8,297 bases of DNA from Planctomycetaceae bacterium (lineage in GTDB: Bacteria; Planctomycetota; Planctomycetia; Pirellulales; UBA1268). Position numbers and translations under genes: made by a program. Under the pieces are notes generated by a model, which did not search any database, was not told the origin of the DNA, and worked only from the letters and a program-made list of their open reading frames with translations. Every line of letters begins with the position of its first letter. The first letter of the stretch is position 1. This document shows positions 1 through 8,297 of the stretch, one piece after another. Where the stretch lies: the NCBI GenBank assembly GCA_009691925.1, contig SIAG01000175.1, forward strand, positions 1-8,297, in the 5' to 3' direction.

Positions 1-315
1 CGCGTTCCCGAAGCGTTTGGCGGCGAGATCGAGGCCGGTCGTCGTCGAGCTGGAGACGACGAACTCGACCGCGATTCCCGCGGCCCCGGCCCGGGCCCCG
101 ATCTCGTGGGCGAGCGACGACAGGAGTTGGATCTCGCCGACGCTGACGCCGTGGAGCCAGATCCGCTGCCGCGGCCCCTTAGTTGGGAGGGGAGGGATGC
201 TGCCGGAAAAACGCATCCACGGAGCCGCCACCGGGCGCCCCCCCGACCAGCGTCGCCAGGCGATCCAGGGGAGGAGCGCGACGAAGACAACGAGGTAGAT
301 AAGATCGAGGAGCAT
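1..315 (-). CDS. waaA: 3-deoxy-D-manno-octulosonic acid (Kdo) transferase, N-terminal part, cut by the window edge
   Basis: Kdo transferase moves Kdo from CMP-Kdo to lipid IVA at the cytoplasmic face of the inner membrane, an early step of LPS core assembly. Reading the minus strand from ATG at 315-313 gives 105 uninterrupted codons to base 1. Residues 1-23 (MLLDLIYLVVFVALLPWIAW then RRW) are the single N-terminal membrane anchor with positive residues on its cytoplasmic side, as usual for WaaA/KdtA. Residues 51-61 (RIWLHGVSVGE) match the family block WLHAVSVGE, and Glu61 sits where the catalytic base is found. Residues 86-100 (VVSSSTTTGLDLAAK) match the following STTTATG-type block of the N-terminal Rossmann domain. 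The start is the only ATG that includes the anchor; no clear ribosome binding site precedes it. The start lies 46 bp after the secA stop on the same strand, so cotranscription is likely. The C-terminal sugar-nucleotide-binding half lies outside the window. Confidence 0.88.
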   Translation of the reverse strand, partial: MLLDLIYLVVFVALLPWIAWRRWSGGRPVAAPWMRFSGSIPPLPTKGPRQRIWLHGVSVGEIQLLSSLAHEIGARAGAAGIAVEFVVSSSTTTGLDLAAKRFGNA

Positions 316-361
316 GGTGGGCCGTGACCGCCGGGAGACGGCACGCACGCTGGGGCCACGG

Positions 362-3871
<3,510 letters not shown>

Positions 3872-3954
3872 CGTGCGTCGTTTCGTTCGGCGGGGCAGAA
3901 AAAAGGGTCGGTCGGAGCCGATGAAGGGAGGATCGGACGCCGTCCAAGGCCTCC

Positions 3955-3969
3955 GGCCGGTGACCGGCC
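3955..3969. repeat. Perfect 7-bp inverted repeat with 1-bp centre (operator-like dyad)
   Basis: GGCCGGT-G-ACCGGCC lies in the divergent region between secA and the esterase gene. The centre is too short for a stable hairpin, so if functional it would be a protein-binding dyad. In DNA this rich in G+C such dyads also arise by chance. Confidence 0.35.
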
Positions 3970-3988
3970 CGAACTGGAACGACGGCAC

Positions 3989-4008
3989 CCCGCCGGGCCC
4001 ATGGCGGG
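3989..4008. repeat. Hairpin-forming inverted repeat in the secA leader
   Basis: CCCGCC (3989-3994) pairs with GGCGGG (4003-4008) across an 8-nt loop, giving an all-G/C stem of 6 bp. It would fall in the untranslated leader of secA if the promoter at 4066-4095 is right. There is no T-run on either side, so it is not a classical terminator. Confidence 0.35.
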
Positions 4009-4055
4009 CCGGGAGCAGAGGGTGGACCGGGTAAGCTGGGCGGTTTCCGTTGCCG

Positions 4056-4065
4056 CCACCGGTGG
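4056..4065. repeat. 10-bp perfect palindrome CCACCGGTGG next to the proposed secA -10 element
   Basis: CCACC-GGTGG directly abuts the proposed minus-strand -10 hexamer (4066-4071), around the expected transcription start. That is a typical place for an operator, but the palindrome is short and no regulator is known. Confidence 0.25.
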
Positions 4066-4095
4066 ATTGTCGCGGTATCCCGCTGGATCGGTCAA
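4066..4095 (-). promoter_or_regulatory. Candidate sigma70-type promoter reading toward secA
   Basis: On the minus strand TTGACC (4095-4090; 5 of 6 to TTGACA) is followed after 18 bases by GACAAT (4071-4066; 4 of 6 to TATAAT). Transcription would start near 4059 and give secA a leader of about 190 nt. Promoter consensus in planctomycete-like bacteria is poorly constrained, so this is a sequence match only. Confidence 0.35.
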
Positions 4096-4110
4096 GGCGA
4101 AACGGGGTCG

Positions 4111-4115
4111 AGGAG
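4111..4115 (+). promoter_or_regulatory. Ribosome binding site that decides the esterase start
   Basis: AGGAG lies 6 bases before ATG 4122. It is one of the few clear Shine-Dalgarno sequences in the window, and it favours this start over the in-frame start at 4050. Confidence 0.65.
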
Positions 4116-4121
4116 TTTGTT

Positions 4122-5345
4122 ATGGCACGACCATGGATCGGAATCGACTGCTGCTTCCCGCGGGCTTCAGGGGCGGCTGGGCGTTGGCCCGGATTCCGGC
4201 TGCGGCCGCGGTTCGCCCTGCTTTGGGCCCTCGTCATCGCGCCCCTGCTGGCCCATGGCGCCGCGCCGGTGCCCGGGGGGGCGGCTCTGCGGATCGTCGC
4301 TCCGCTGGAGCGGGCGGTGGTGCAGCGACACGACCGCGCCAGCGGGGCCATTCCCGTCGAGGTCCGGGCCGACGTCCCCGAGGCGGGAGCGATCGAGGCC
4401 CGCGTCGCCCTGGCGAGCGATGCCCCGTGGCATTCTCTCACGCGGAAAGGGGAGGCGTTCACCGGCCTCCTCGCCGCGCCGGCGGGGGGCTGGTATCGGG
4501 TCGAGGTCAGGTCGGTGGTCGAGGGGGCCGTCACGGGGAGAGCGACGGTGGAGCGGGTCGGGATCGGCGAGGTGTTTGTCGTCGCCGGTCAATCAAACTC
4601 TGCCAACCATGGCGAGGAGCGGCTCGCCCCAGCGACTGATCGGGTCGTGGCGCTCGATCCCGAGGGCGTGTGGCGCGTGGCGGCCGATCCGCAGCCGGGG
4701 GCCAGCGGCGACGGCGGAAGCTTCCTGCCGGCGCTCGGTGACAGGCTCGAGGCCGAGCTCAACGTCCCGATCGGCCTGGTTGCCTGTGGCATCGGCGCGA
4801 CGAGTGTCCGCGAATGGCTTCCGGAGGGGAGCCGGTTCCCGGCGCCGCCGACACTCACCGCGCGGGTTCGCCCCGTGGCGGGGGGCGGCTTTGAGAGTGA
4901 CGGTGCGGCGTTCGCCATGCTCGTTGGCCGGATGAAGCAGCTGGAGCCAACCGGCTTCCGGGCGGTGCTCTGGCATCAGGGAGAGAGCGACGCCAACCAA
5001 CAAGATCTGTCGCGCACGCTGCCGGGGCCGCTCTACGCAGCGATGCTCGAGCGCATCATCCGCGTTACGCGCGCTGAAGTCGGCCGCGAACTCCCCTGGT
5101 TTGTCGCCCGGGCCACCTACCATGTCCCTGGCGATGAATCCTCGCCCGACATCCGGGCGGCGCAGGCTGCCGTTTGCCGCGACGGCCTTGCCCTCCCCGG
5201 CCCCGACACCGATCGGCTCACCGGCCCGCTCCGAGACTCCGGCGGCCGCGGGGTGCACTTCAGTGGCGCCGGTCAGCGCCGCCATGCCGAAGCCTGGTTT
5301 ACGGCGGTCGCCCCCTGGCTCGAGGCCCGGCTCACCGCGCCGTGA
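4122..5345 (+). CDS. Secreted SGNH/SASA-family carbohydrate esterase (sialate O-acetylesterase-like, DUF303)
   Basis: This is probably an exported esterase that removes acetyl groups from sugars or polysaccharides; the true substrate is unknown. The product has 407 residues. Residues 31-47 (FALLWALVIAPLLAHGA), after an arginine-rich stretch, look like a signal peptide with cleavage near residue 47. The n-region of about 30 residues is long. A beta-rich N-terminal part (about 55-150) precedes the catalytic domain. That domain shows the nucleophile block VVAGQSNSAN (Ser158), a GIGATSVREW block (223-232), WHQGESDAN (284-292) and a terminal GVHFSGAGQ block (377-385) with the presumed catalytic His379. 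The order GQSN, HQGES, VHF is that of SASA/CE6-like hydrolases. The usual DGVHF is RGVHF here; Asp372 is the nearest acidic residue. Start chosen by AGGAG at 4111. It is divergent from secA, and the MBL-fold gene follows 45 bp later on the same strand. Confidence 0.85.
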   Translation: MARPWIGIDCCFPRASGAAGRWPGFRLRPRFALLWALVIAPLLAHGAAPVPGGAALRIVAPLERAVVQRHDRASGAIPVEVRADVPEAGAIEARVALASDAPWHSLTRKGEAFTGLLAAPAGGWYRVEVRSVVEGAVTGRATVERVGIGEVFVVAGQSNSANHGEERLAPATDRVVALDPEGVWRVAADPQPGASGDGGSFLPALGDRLEAELNVPIGLVACGIGATSVREWLPEGSRFPAPPTLTARVRPVAGGGFESDGAAFAMLVGRMKQLEPTGFRAVLWHQGESDANQQDLSRTLPGPLYAAMLERIIRVTRAEVGRELPWFVARATYHVPGDESSPDIRAAQAAVCRDGLALPGPDTDRLTGPLRDSGGRGVHFSGAGQRRHAEAWFTAVAPWLEARLTAP

Positions 5346-5390
5346 GCGGGCTGCTACGATGCCCTCGGTCACCCCAGGGTTTTTTAAGTC

Positions 5391-6197
5391 ATGGCCGTTT
5401 CCCTGCCGTTTCGCGATCCCGCCGGCGAGATGATCTTCCTCGGTACCGGCACGAGCGTCGGCGTGCCGATGGTGGGGTGTGCCTGTCCGGTCTGCACCAG
5501 CGACGACCCGCGTGACCGGCGAACGCGGACGAGCGTCCTGCTGGGGCTCCCCGGCGGCACGCTCCTGGTTGACACGACCCCCGATCTCCGCTCGCAACTC
5601 CTCCGGGAGCGGATCGGCCGGGTCGACGCGGTGCTCTACACGCACGAGCATGTCGACCATCTCTATGGCCTCGACGACGTCCGGCCGCTCTGTTTCGCGC
5701 GCGGGGGGCCGATCCCGGTCTACTGCGAGGCGCTCGTCGAAGACCGCATCCGCCGGGCCTTCGACTACGCCTTCCTGCCGATGCCGCTCCCCGGCGGGGG
5801 CGTGCCGAAGCTCGTCTTCGAGCGGATCGGCACCGAGCCGTTCGACCTCCTCGGCTGCCGCATCGTGCCGCTGCGGCTGCGGCACGGCGTCTTCGACGTC
5901 CTCGGCTTTCGCTTCGGCGATGTCGCCTACTGCACCGACACGAACTTCATACCGGAGGAGACCTTTGAACTCCTCGGCGGGCTCGACATCCTCGTCCTCG
6001 ACTGCCTCCGGCAGACCCGACATTCGACGCATTTTTCGCTTGAAGAGTCGCTCGAGGTGGCGCGGCGCGTGGGGGCGAAGCGAACGCTCCTGATCCACTT
6101 CTCCCACGACATCTCCCACCGCGACGTCTCCGCGACGCTCCCGCTGGGCGTGGAGCTGGCCTACGACGGGCTCGCGGTGGCGCTGACGGGGCTGTGA
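5391..6197 (+). CDS. PhnP-like metallo-beta-lactamase-fold hydrolase (cyclic phosphodiesterase family)
   Basis: The 268-residue protein is a cytoplasmic MBL-fold metallohydrolase closest by eye to PhnP, the phosphoribosyl 1,2-cyclic phosphate phosphodiesterase. It opens with FLGTGTSVGVPMVGCACPVC (residues 16-35). Cys30, Cys32 and Cys35 form the CxCxxC cluster that holds a structural zinc in PhnP. DPRDRRTRTS (39-48) follows. The metal-binding THEHVDHLYGLDD (84-96) contains HxHxDH at 85-90. Further candidate ligands are His165 in RLRHGVF, Asp183 in CTDTN, and the histidines of LLIHFSHDISH (233-243). No C-P lyase (phn) genes are in the window, so the substrate may differ from PhnP's and I give no gene symbol. 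The start is uncertain: ATG 5391 lacks a good ribosome binding site, and ATG 5430 (Met14), preceded by GGCGAG, would still keep the whole domain. It lies 45 bp after the esterase gene, so they may share a transcript. Confidence 0.88.
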   Translation: MAVSLPFRDPAGEMIFLGTGTSVGVPMVGCACPVCTSDDPRDRRTRTSVLLGLPGGTLLVDTTPDLRSQLLRERIGRVDAVLYTHEHVDHLYGLDDVRPLCFARGGPIPVYCEALVEDRIRRAFDYAFLPMPLPGGGVPKLVFERIGTEPFDLLGCRIVPLRLRHGVFDVLGFRFGDVAYCTDTNFIPEETFELLGGLDILVLDCLRQTRHSTHFSLEESLEVARRVGAKRTLLIHFSHDISHRDVSATLPLGVELAYDGLAVALTGL

Positions 6198-6425
6198 GAC
6201 GGGCGGGGACCTTTTCCGTGGGCTGTCGCCATTCGTTCGTGAGGGAGGCAAACGCGATCGCCTGGCTGGAGGCCCGGGGCGACGGTTGCAGACGGCGTCA
6301 TTCACCCCGTTTCCAAAGCTCCTGGATCAGAATCTACAGAAAACGCCCGCCGGGACAGGCGTCGATTCGCGAACAGGCCCAGGGTCGACCGTCGAACCCG
6401 TTTCTCGGGGAGCGGCCTCATCCAA
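6198..6425. other. Junction stretch with no recognisable gene, between the housekeeping block and the accessory block
   Basis: No frame here gives a product I recognise. The frame of the downstream TIGR04255 gene stays open back to 6243 (stop TGA at 6240) but has no ATG, GTG or TTG before 6426. Only its last part, from about 6393 (RTRFSGSGLIQ), looks like family sequence. The other two plus frames do not supply the missing N-terminal domain. I see no convincing promoter, terminator, tRNA or long repeat. It is probably the scar where foreign DNA joined the chromosome and the first cassette gene lost its 5' end. Confidence 0.5.
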
Positions 6426-6968
6426 GTGCAGAACGATCGTTTTGTGCACAACTGGAGGAGGGTTTCCGACGAAGCCGCCTATCCGCGGTACGACGCAGTT
6501 CGATCCGTGTTTGAGAGGGAGTTGGGTTCTTTCAAGGCACTCATCGAAAATCACGCCTCTGGAGAGTTCCACCCCAACCAAGTTGAAGTGACCTACGTCA
6601 ACCATATTGTGGCCGGCAAGGGTTGGCGAACTCACGCCGATTTGGGAGACGTGGTTACGTTGTTCTCACCGCGTGGCACCGATGCTTTTGCCCCGCAACT
6701 CGAAGACTGCGGGCTTACGGCCAGGTATGTGATGCGAAACGAGAGCGGCGAGCCGATCGGCCGCCTCCATGTGGCTGTGGAGCCCTCGTATCGAGCCGAA
6801 GACGACACGCCGATGTTCGTTCTCACGCTGACGGTACGCGGCCGGCCGTTGGAGGAGAGCATCGAAGGGGTGATGCAGTTTCTCGAATTGGGGAGGGATT
6901 GGATCGTGCGCATGTTCGCCACGATCACAACACCGGAAATGCATGCGTTATGGGAGAGATTTCAGTGA
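6426..6968 (+). CDS. TIGR04255-family protein, apparently lacking its N-terminal part
   Basis: The family is uncharacterised and described as sporadically distributed; no biochemical role is known to me. From GTG 6426 the product has 180 residues. Diagnostic stretches are QNDRFVHNWRR (2-12), YPRYDAVRSVF (19-29), FHPNQVEVTYVNHIV (48-62), ADLGDVVTLFSP (71-82), and a C-terminal GRDWIVRMFATITTPEMHALWERF (156-179). Family members are usually about 250-270 residues and begin with a PPIVEAV-type strand, which is absent in all three plus frames upstream. The homologous frame reaches upstream of the GTG (RTRFSGSGLIQ, from about 6393) without any start codon, so 6426 is probably not the ancestral start. 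The only purine-rich stretch is GGGGAG at 6407-6412, too far away to be a good ribosome binding site. The gene is therefore either a 5'-truncated pseudogene or a shortened protein. Its stop overlaps the next gene's start (GTGA). Base composition is lower in G+C than secA (hand count of 6541-6600: 50%). Confidence 0.72.
   Translation: MQNDRFVHNWRRVSDEAAYPRYDAVRSVFERELGSFKALIENHASGEFHPNQVEVTYVNHIVAGKGWRTHADLGDVVTLFSPRGTDAFAPQLEDCGLTARYVMRNESGEPIGRLHVAVEPSYRAEDDTPMFVLTLTVRGRPLEESIEGVMQFLELGRDWIVRMFATITTPEMHALWERFQ
6952..6958 (+). promoter_or_regulatory. Ribosome binding site inside the TIGR04255 gene, for the next gene
   Basis: GGGAGAG ends 6 bases before GTG 6965. It lies in the last codons of the upstream gene, which supports GTG 6965 over ATG 6950 and ATG 6974 and suggests translational coupling. 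Confidence 0.5.
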
Positions 6969-7498
6969 CGATCATGGCCTCTGATAGTGCTTCCCTGGCG
7001 AAGCGGGCGACGCGGATGCCGATGCCGACGGGAGTCGCACAGTCCGGTAGCATGCTTACCGGTCCCATCCGAATGCCCGAACACCGCGCGCGAGTGCAAT
7101 TAATCGACAGTAGTTTCCAGGTCAGGATTTTCGGGCTGCCGCCTTGCTGGTTGGCGCCGACCATGATGCGGCTCGCCGAACTGTCTTTTCTTCCCGCAAG
7201 ATGGGACAGTTATAGCGCCCGTCCGATACAGGGATCGTTGATCGAGGCCGTGGCCAAGCAATTGATCACTTTGATGCCGAATGACATTCCTGCCCCGTCT
7301 GTCGTGCCGACGACTCCAGGAGGAGTGCAGTTCGAGTGGCACATGCACGGGATCGACCTTGAGATTGAGATTCGACCCGATTTCCGGTGGCTCTCGTGCT
7401 ATGAACATAGTTCGACTGGCGAGTCGTGGGAATCTGAAGGTGATGGCGGGCGACTGCGCGGAGCGCTACGGGAACTAGCTCGGCGCTCGACGCGGTAA
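6965..7498 (+). CDS. Uncharacterised cassette protein with WDSY-ARP and VVPT-GGVQFEWH-IDLEIE motifs
   Basis: No function can be assigned. The 177-residue product from GTG 6965 has a low-complexity, methionine-rich start (1-40), then an apparent domain. It contains LSFLPARWDSYSARPI (73-88), a helix with IEAVAKQLITLMP (93-105), and the strand-rich PSVVPTTPGGVQFEWH (111-126) with GIDLEIEIRPD (129-139), ending in EHSSTGESWESEG (147-159). From memory, small proteins with an NWD-Y-A-P motif followed by VVPT-GGVQLEWH and D-E-E strands occur next to TIGR04255 genes; this is recollection, not a search. There is no signal peptide or membrane segment. GTG 6965 is preferred because it follows GGGAGAG by 6 nt and overlaps the previous TGA as GTGA. 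ATG 6950 and ATG 6974 are in-frame alternatives. The frame continues upstream inside the previous gene but is a shadow there. The next gene starts 20 bp downstream. Confidence 0.72.
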   Translation: MTIMASDSASLAKRATRMPMPTGVAQSGSMLTGPIRMPEHRARVQLIDSSFQVRIFGLPPCWLAPTMMRLAELSFLPARWDSYSARPIQGSLIEAVAKQLITLMPNDIPAPSVVPTTPGGVQFEWHMHGIDLEIEIRPDFRWLSCYEHSSTGESWESEGDGGRLRGALRELARRSTR

Positions 7499-7508
7499 GT
7501 AAGATTCA

Positions 7509-7518
7509 GGGAGAAAGG
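7509..7518 (+). promoter_or_regulatory. Ribosome binding site of the third cassette gene
   Basis: GGGAGAAAGG directly precedes ATG 7519; its GGGAG core (7509-7513) is 5 bases from the start. It lies in the 20-bp gap after the second cassette gene. Confidence 0.5.
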
Positions 7519-7956
7519 ATGACTCCTACCCCGTATCCAGACGATCCGACGATAGGCAACGACGCGATTCTCTGGAGAAGAATCCATCCACACTGGATCG
7601 TCGCTGATGAGAACACGGGTAGTCTGCGTGTCAGTTCTGCGGCCTTCGACAACAGTCCGGATGGTACGCCCACGTCGATCCACTTGGAGGCAGTGGCACT
7701 TCATCACGGCATCTCAGCGGATGTGATCCTGGAATCGTTTCCGGGCTACTGCATGGCGGCGCTGTCCGCGGGTGACGCGAAACTCGTTCACCAAGCGGTT
7801 CTCCGGGCACCAAGGAATAATGACCCTTCTCACGGCTTCATTGCCGGTGAGAAGACGAAACGATTGAAGAAATCACTTGGGCGCAACTCGCACATCTCTA
7901 TGCCGCAGCCTTGCCATATAGCCTGTCCTGCTCAGTTTCGACGTGGTGCTCGATGA
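7519..7956 (+). CDS. Uncharacterised cassette protein with RRIHP-W-DENTG-RVSSAAF motif; C-terminus replaced by IS sequence
   Basis: The open frame encodes 145 residues, of which about the first 120-126 look genuine. LWRRIHPHWIVADENTGSLR with VSSAAF (residues 18-43) is a striking conserved block. It is followed by SIHLEAVALHHGISADVILESFPGYCMAALSAGDA (53-87) and SHGFIAGEKTKRLKKSLG (104-121). From memory this pattern (D-LWRRI-P-W-ENTG-R-SSAAF, then PG-G-AALTAG and HG-V-GKKTK near the C-terminus) marks a recurrent hypothetical family whose members end soon after the KTK stretch. The remaining tail, from about Met128 (base 7900), is antisense to the end of the transposase at 7898-8297, so it is an accidental extension past an insertion point. 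No signal peptide, membrane segment or known catalytic motif is seen. The gene is third in the tightly spaced set and has a good ribosome binding site at 7509-7518. Function unknown. Confidence 0.7.
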   Translation: MTPTPYPDDPTIGNDAILWRRIHPHWIVADENTGSLRVSSAAFDNSPDGTPTSIHLEAVALHHGISADVILESFPGYCMAALSAGDAKLVHQAVLRAPRNNDPSHGFIAGEKTKRLKKSLGRNSHISMPQPCHIACPAQFRRGAR

Positions 7957-8297
7957 ACTCATCCCAGCGGCCGTTGAGGTAGACGGCCCGCAGGTGAAGC
8001 ATTGCCAAGGCTCCTGGCACGGTCCACCGCATGCCCGTTCCTTCCATCCGGTCTTCGACCAGATGTCGGCAGGCGCCTTTTGGCGACCCCGCTGCCGATC
8101 GGATAGCCGGCGGCGAGGTAGTCGTCGTACTTCATGTACTCCCGATTGTTCTCGTAGTAGGTGATCGCCGCATTGAGGCGTTTGAGTTTCTCCCCTTTGA
8201 GGCCGTGATCATCGCGGAGTCGGCGCAGGCCGCCGATGACATACCCCACCTTGCCCTCCAAGAGCATCGTGAGCCGGTGAGACACGAATGCCGCGGC
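7878..8297 (-). mobile_element. Right-hand remnant of an ISKra4-like insertion sequence, end approximate
   Basis: The transposase stop is at 7898, so the element's terminus should lie shortly to its left, inside the third cassette gene. GGGCGCAACTCGCAC starting near 7880 is a possible terminal sequence. The opposite end is outside the window, so neither the inverted repeat nor a target duplication can be confirmed. Confidence 0.45.
7898..8297 (-). pseudogene. ISKra4-like transposase, C-terminal part, frameshifted and cut by the window edge
   Basis: Read on the minus strand from the right edge, the frame is open and gives LKGEKLKRLNAAITYYENN, then REYMKYDDYLAAGYPIGSGVA, which I recognise as the C-terminal region of ISKra4-family-like DDE transposases. 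At 8078-8081 there is an AAAA run (TTTT on the plus strand). Removing one base restores the family sequence GACRHLVEDRMEGTGMRW, then AVYLNGRWDEFIEHHVETEQ, ending at TAG 7900-7898. The unshifted frame runs as nonsense to a stop at 7959. Family members read GSG-V-EGACRH here; the Glu codon, presumed to be the E of the DDE triad, is replaced by the AAAA run. The gene is thus both frameshifted and missing its catalytic residue. Its 5' part lies beyond 8297. Confidence 0.8.

Noticed and set aside
17..327. Plus-strand open frames at the left edge
   Set aside because: They are antisense to waaA, which shows a membrane anchor and the HGVSVGE and STTTG blocks.
4050..4121. Earlier in-frame start of the esterase at 4050
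   Set aside because: ATG 4122 has AGGAG at the right distance. The extension would lengthen an already long signal-peptide n-region.
3872..4534. N-terminal extension of SecA up to 4534
   Set aside because: The frame is merely open. The extra 221 residues show no SecA sequence and overlap the divergent esterase gene; Met at 3871 gives the normal SecA N-terminus.
5364..5386. Possible terminator between the esterase and MBL genes (CCCT...AGGG then TTTTTT)
   Set aside because: The stem is only 4 bp with a 10-nt loop, so it is too weak to call despite the T-run.
4593..6305. A 570-codon open frame on the minus strand
   Set aside because: It is antisense to the esterase and MBL genes, both supported by catalytic motifs. 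The translation is Arg/Glu-rich without a recognisable domain.
6384..6402. GGTCGACC/GTCGAACCC stretch resembling a tRNA T-arm
   Set aside because: No acceptor stem, anticodon arm or CCA context surrounds it; it is a chance resemblance.
6623..6964. Upstream part of the open frame of the second cassette gene
   Set aside because: It overlaps the TIGR04255 frame, which has family motifs there. The upstream residues are Arg/Cys-rich shadow sequence.
8078..8081. Programmed ribosomal frameshift in the transposase
   Set aside because: The A-run is only four bases, lacks a typical slippery heptamer and replaces the catalytic Glu codon, so an inactivating indel is more likely.

Overview
The window looks like chromosome from a GC-rich Gram-negative bacterium, most likely a planctomycete. 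That assignment is inference. It rests on an oversized SecA (1169 residues, with extra segments in NBD2 and in the helical scaffold), an LPS-type Kdo transferase next to it, a secreted SASA/DUF303-type esterase of the kind common in Planctomycetota, and weak or absent Shine-Dalgarno sequences at several starts.

Left block (1-3871, minus strand): secA followed 46 bp later by waaA/kdtA (Kdo transferase), which runs off the left edge; only its first 105 codons are visible. The two probably form a transcription unit for envelope biogenesis: preprotein translocation, then lipid A/Kdo assembly.

Centre (3872-6197): a 250-bp divergent intergenic region holds a plausible minus-strand promoter for secA and several small dyads. 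To its right, on the plus strand, are a secreted SGNH/SASA-type carbohydrate esterase and, 45 bp later, a PhnP-like metallo-beta-lactamase-fold phosphodiesterase. These four genes have the high G+C and G/C-ending codons of the host chromosome.

Right block (about 6198-8297): composition drops and the region looks accessory. After about 200 bp of apparently non-coding junction come three closely packed plus-strand genes. The first is a TIGR04255-family protein whose N-terminal part is missing. The second is an uncharacterised protein with WDSY-ARP and VVPT-GGVQ-EWH-ID-EIE motifs, whose GTG start overlaps the previous stop as GTGA. The third is an uncharacterised protein with an LWRRIHP-W-DENTG-RVSSAAF motif. 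From memory of similar proteins, these three families go together, so this is the best candidate here for an undescribed multi-gene system. In this copy it appears damaged at both ends: the first gene lacks its 5' part, and the 3' end of the third gene runs into an IS fragment. That fragment is the C-terminal part of an ISKra4-like transposase on the minus strand, itself dead by a frameshift at the predicted catalytic glutamate codon.

All family assignments come from reading motifs by eye; no database search was run.
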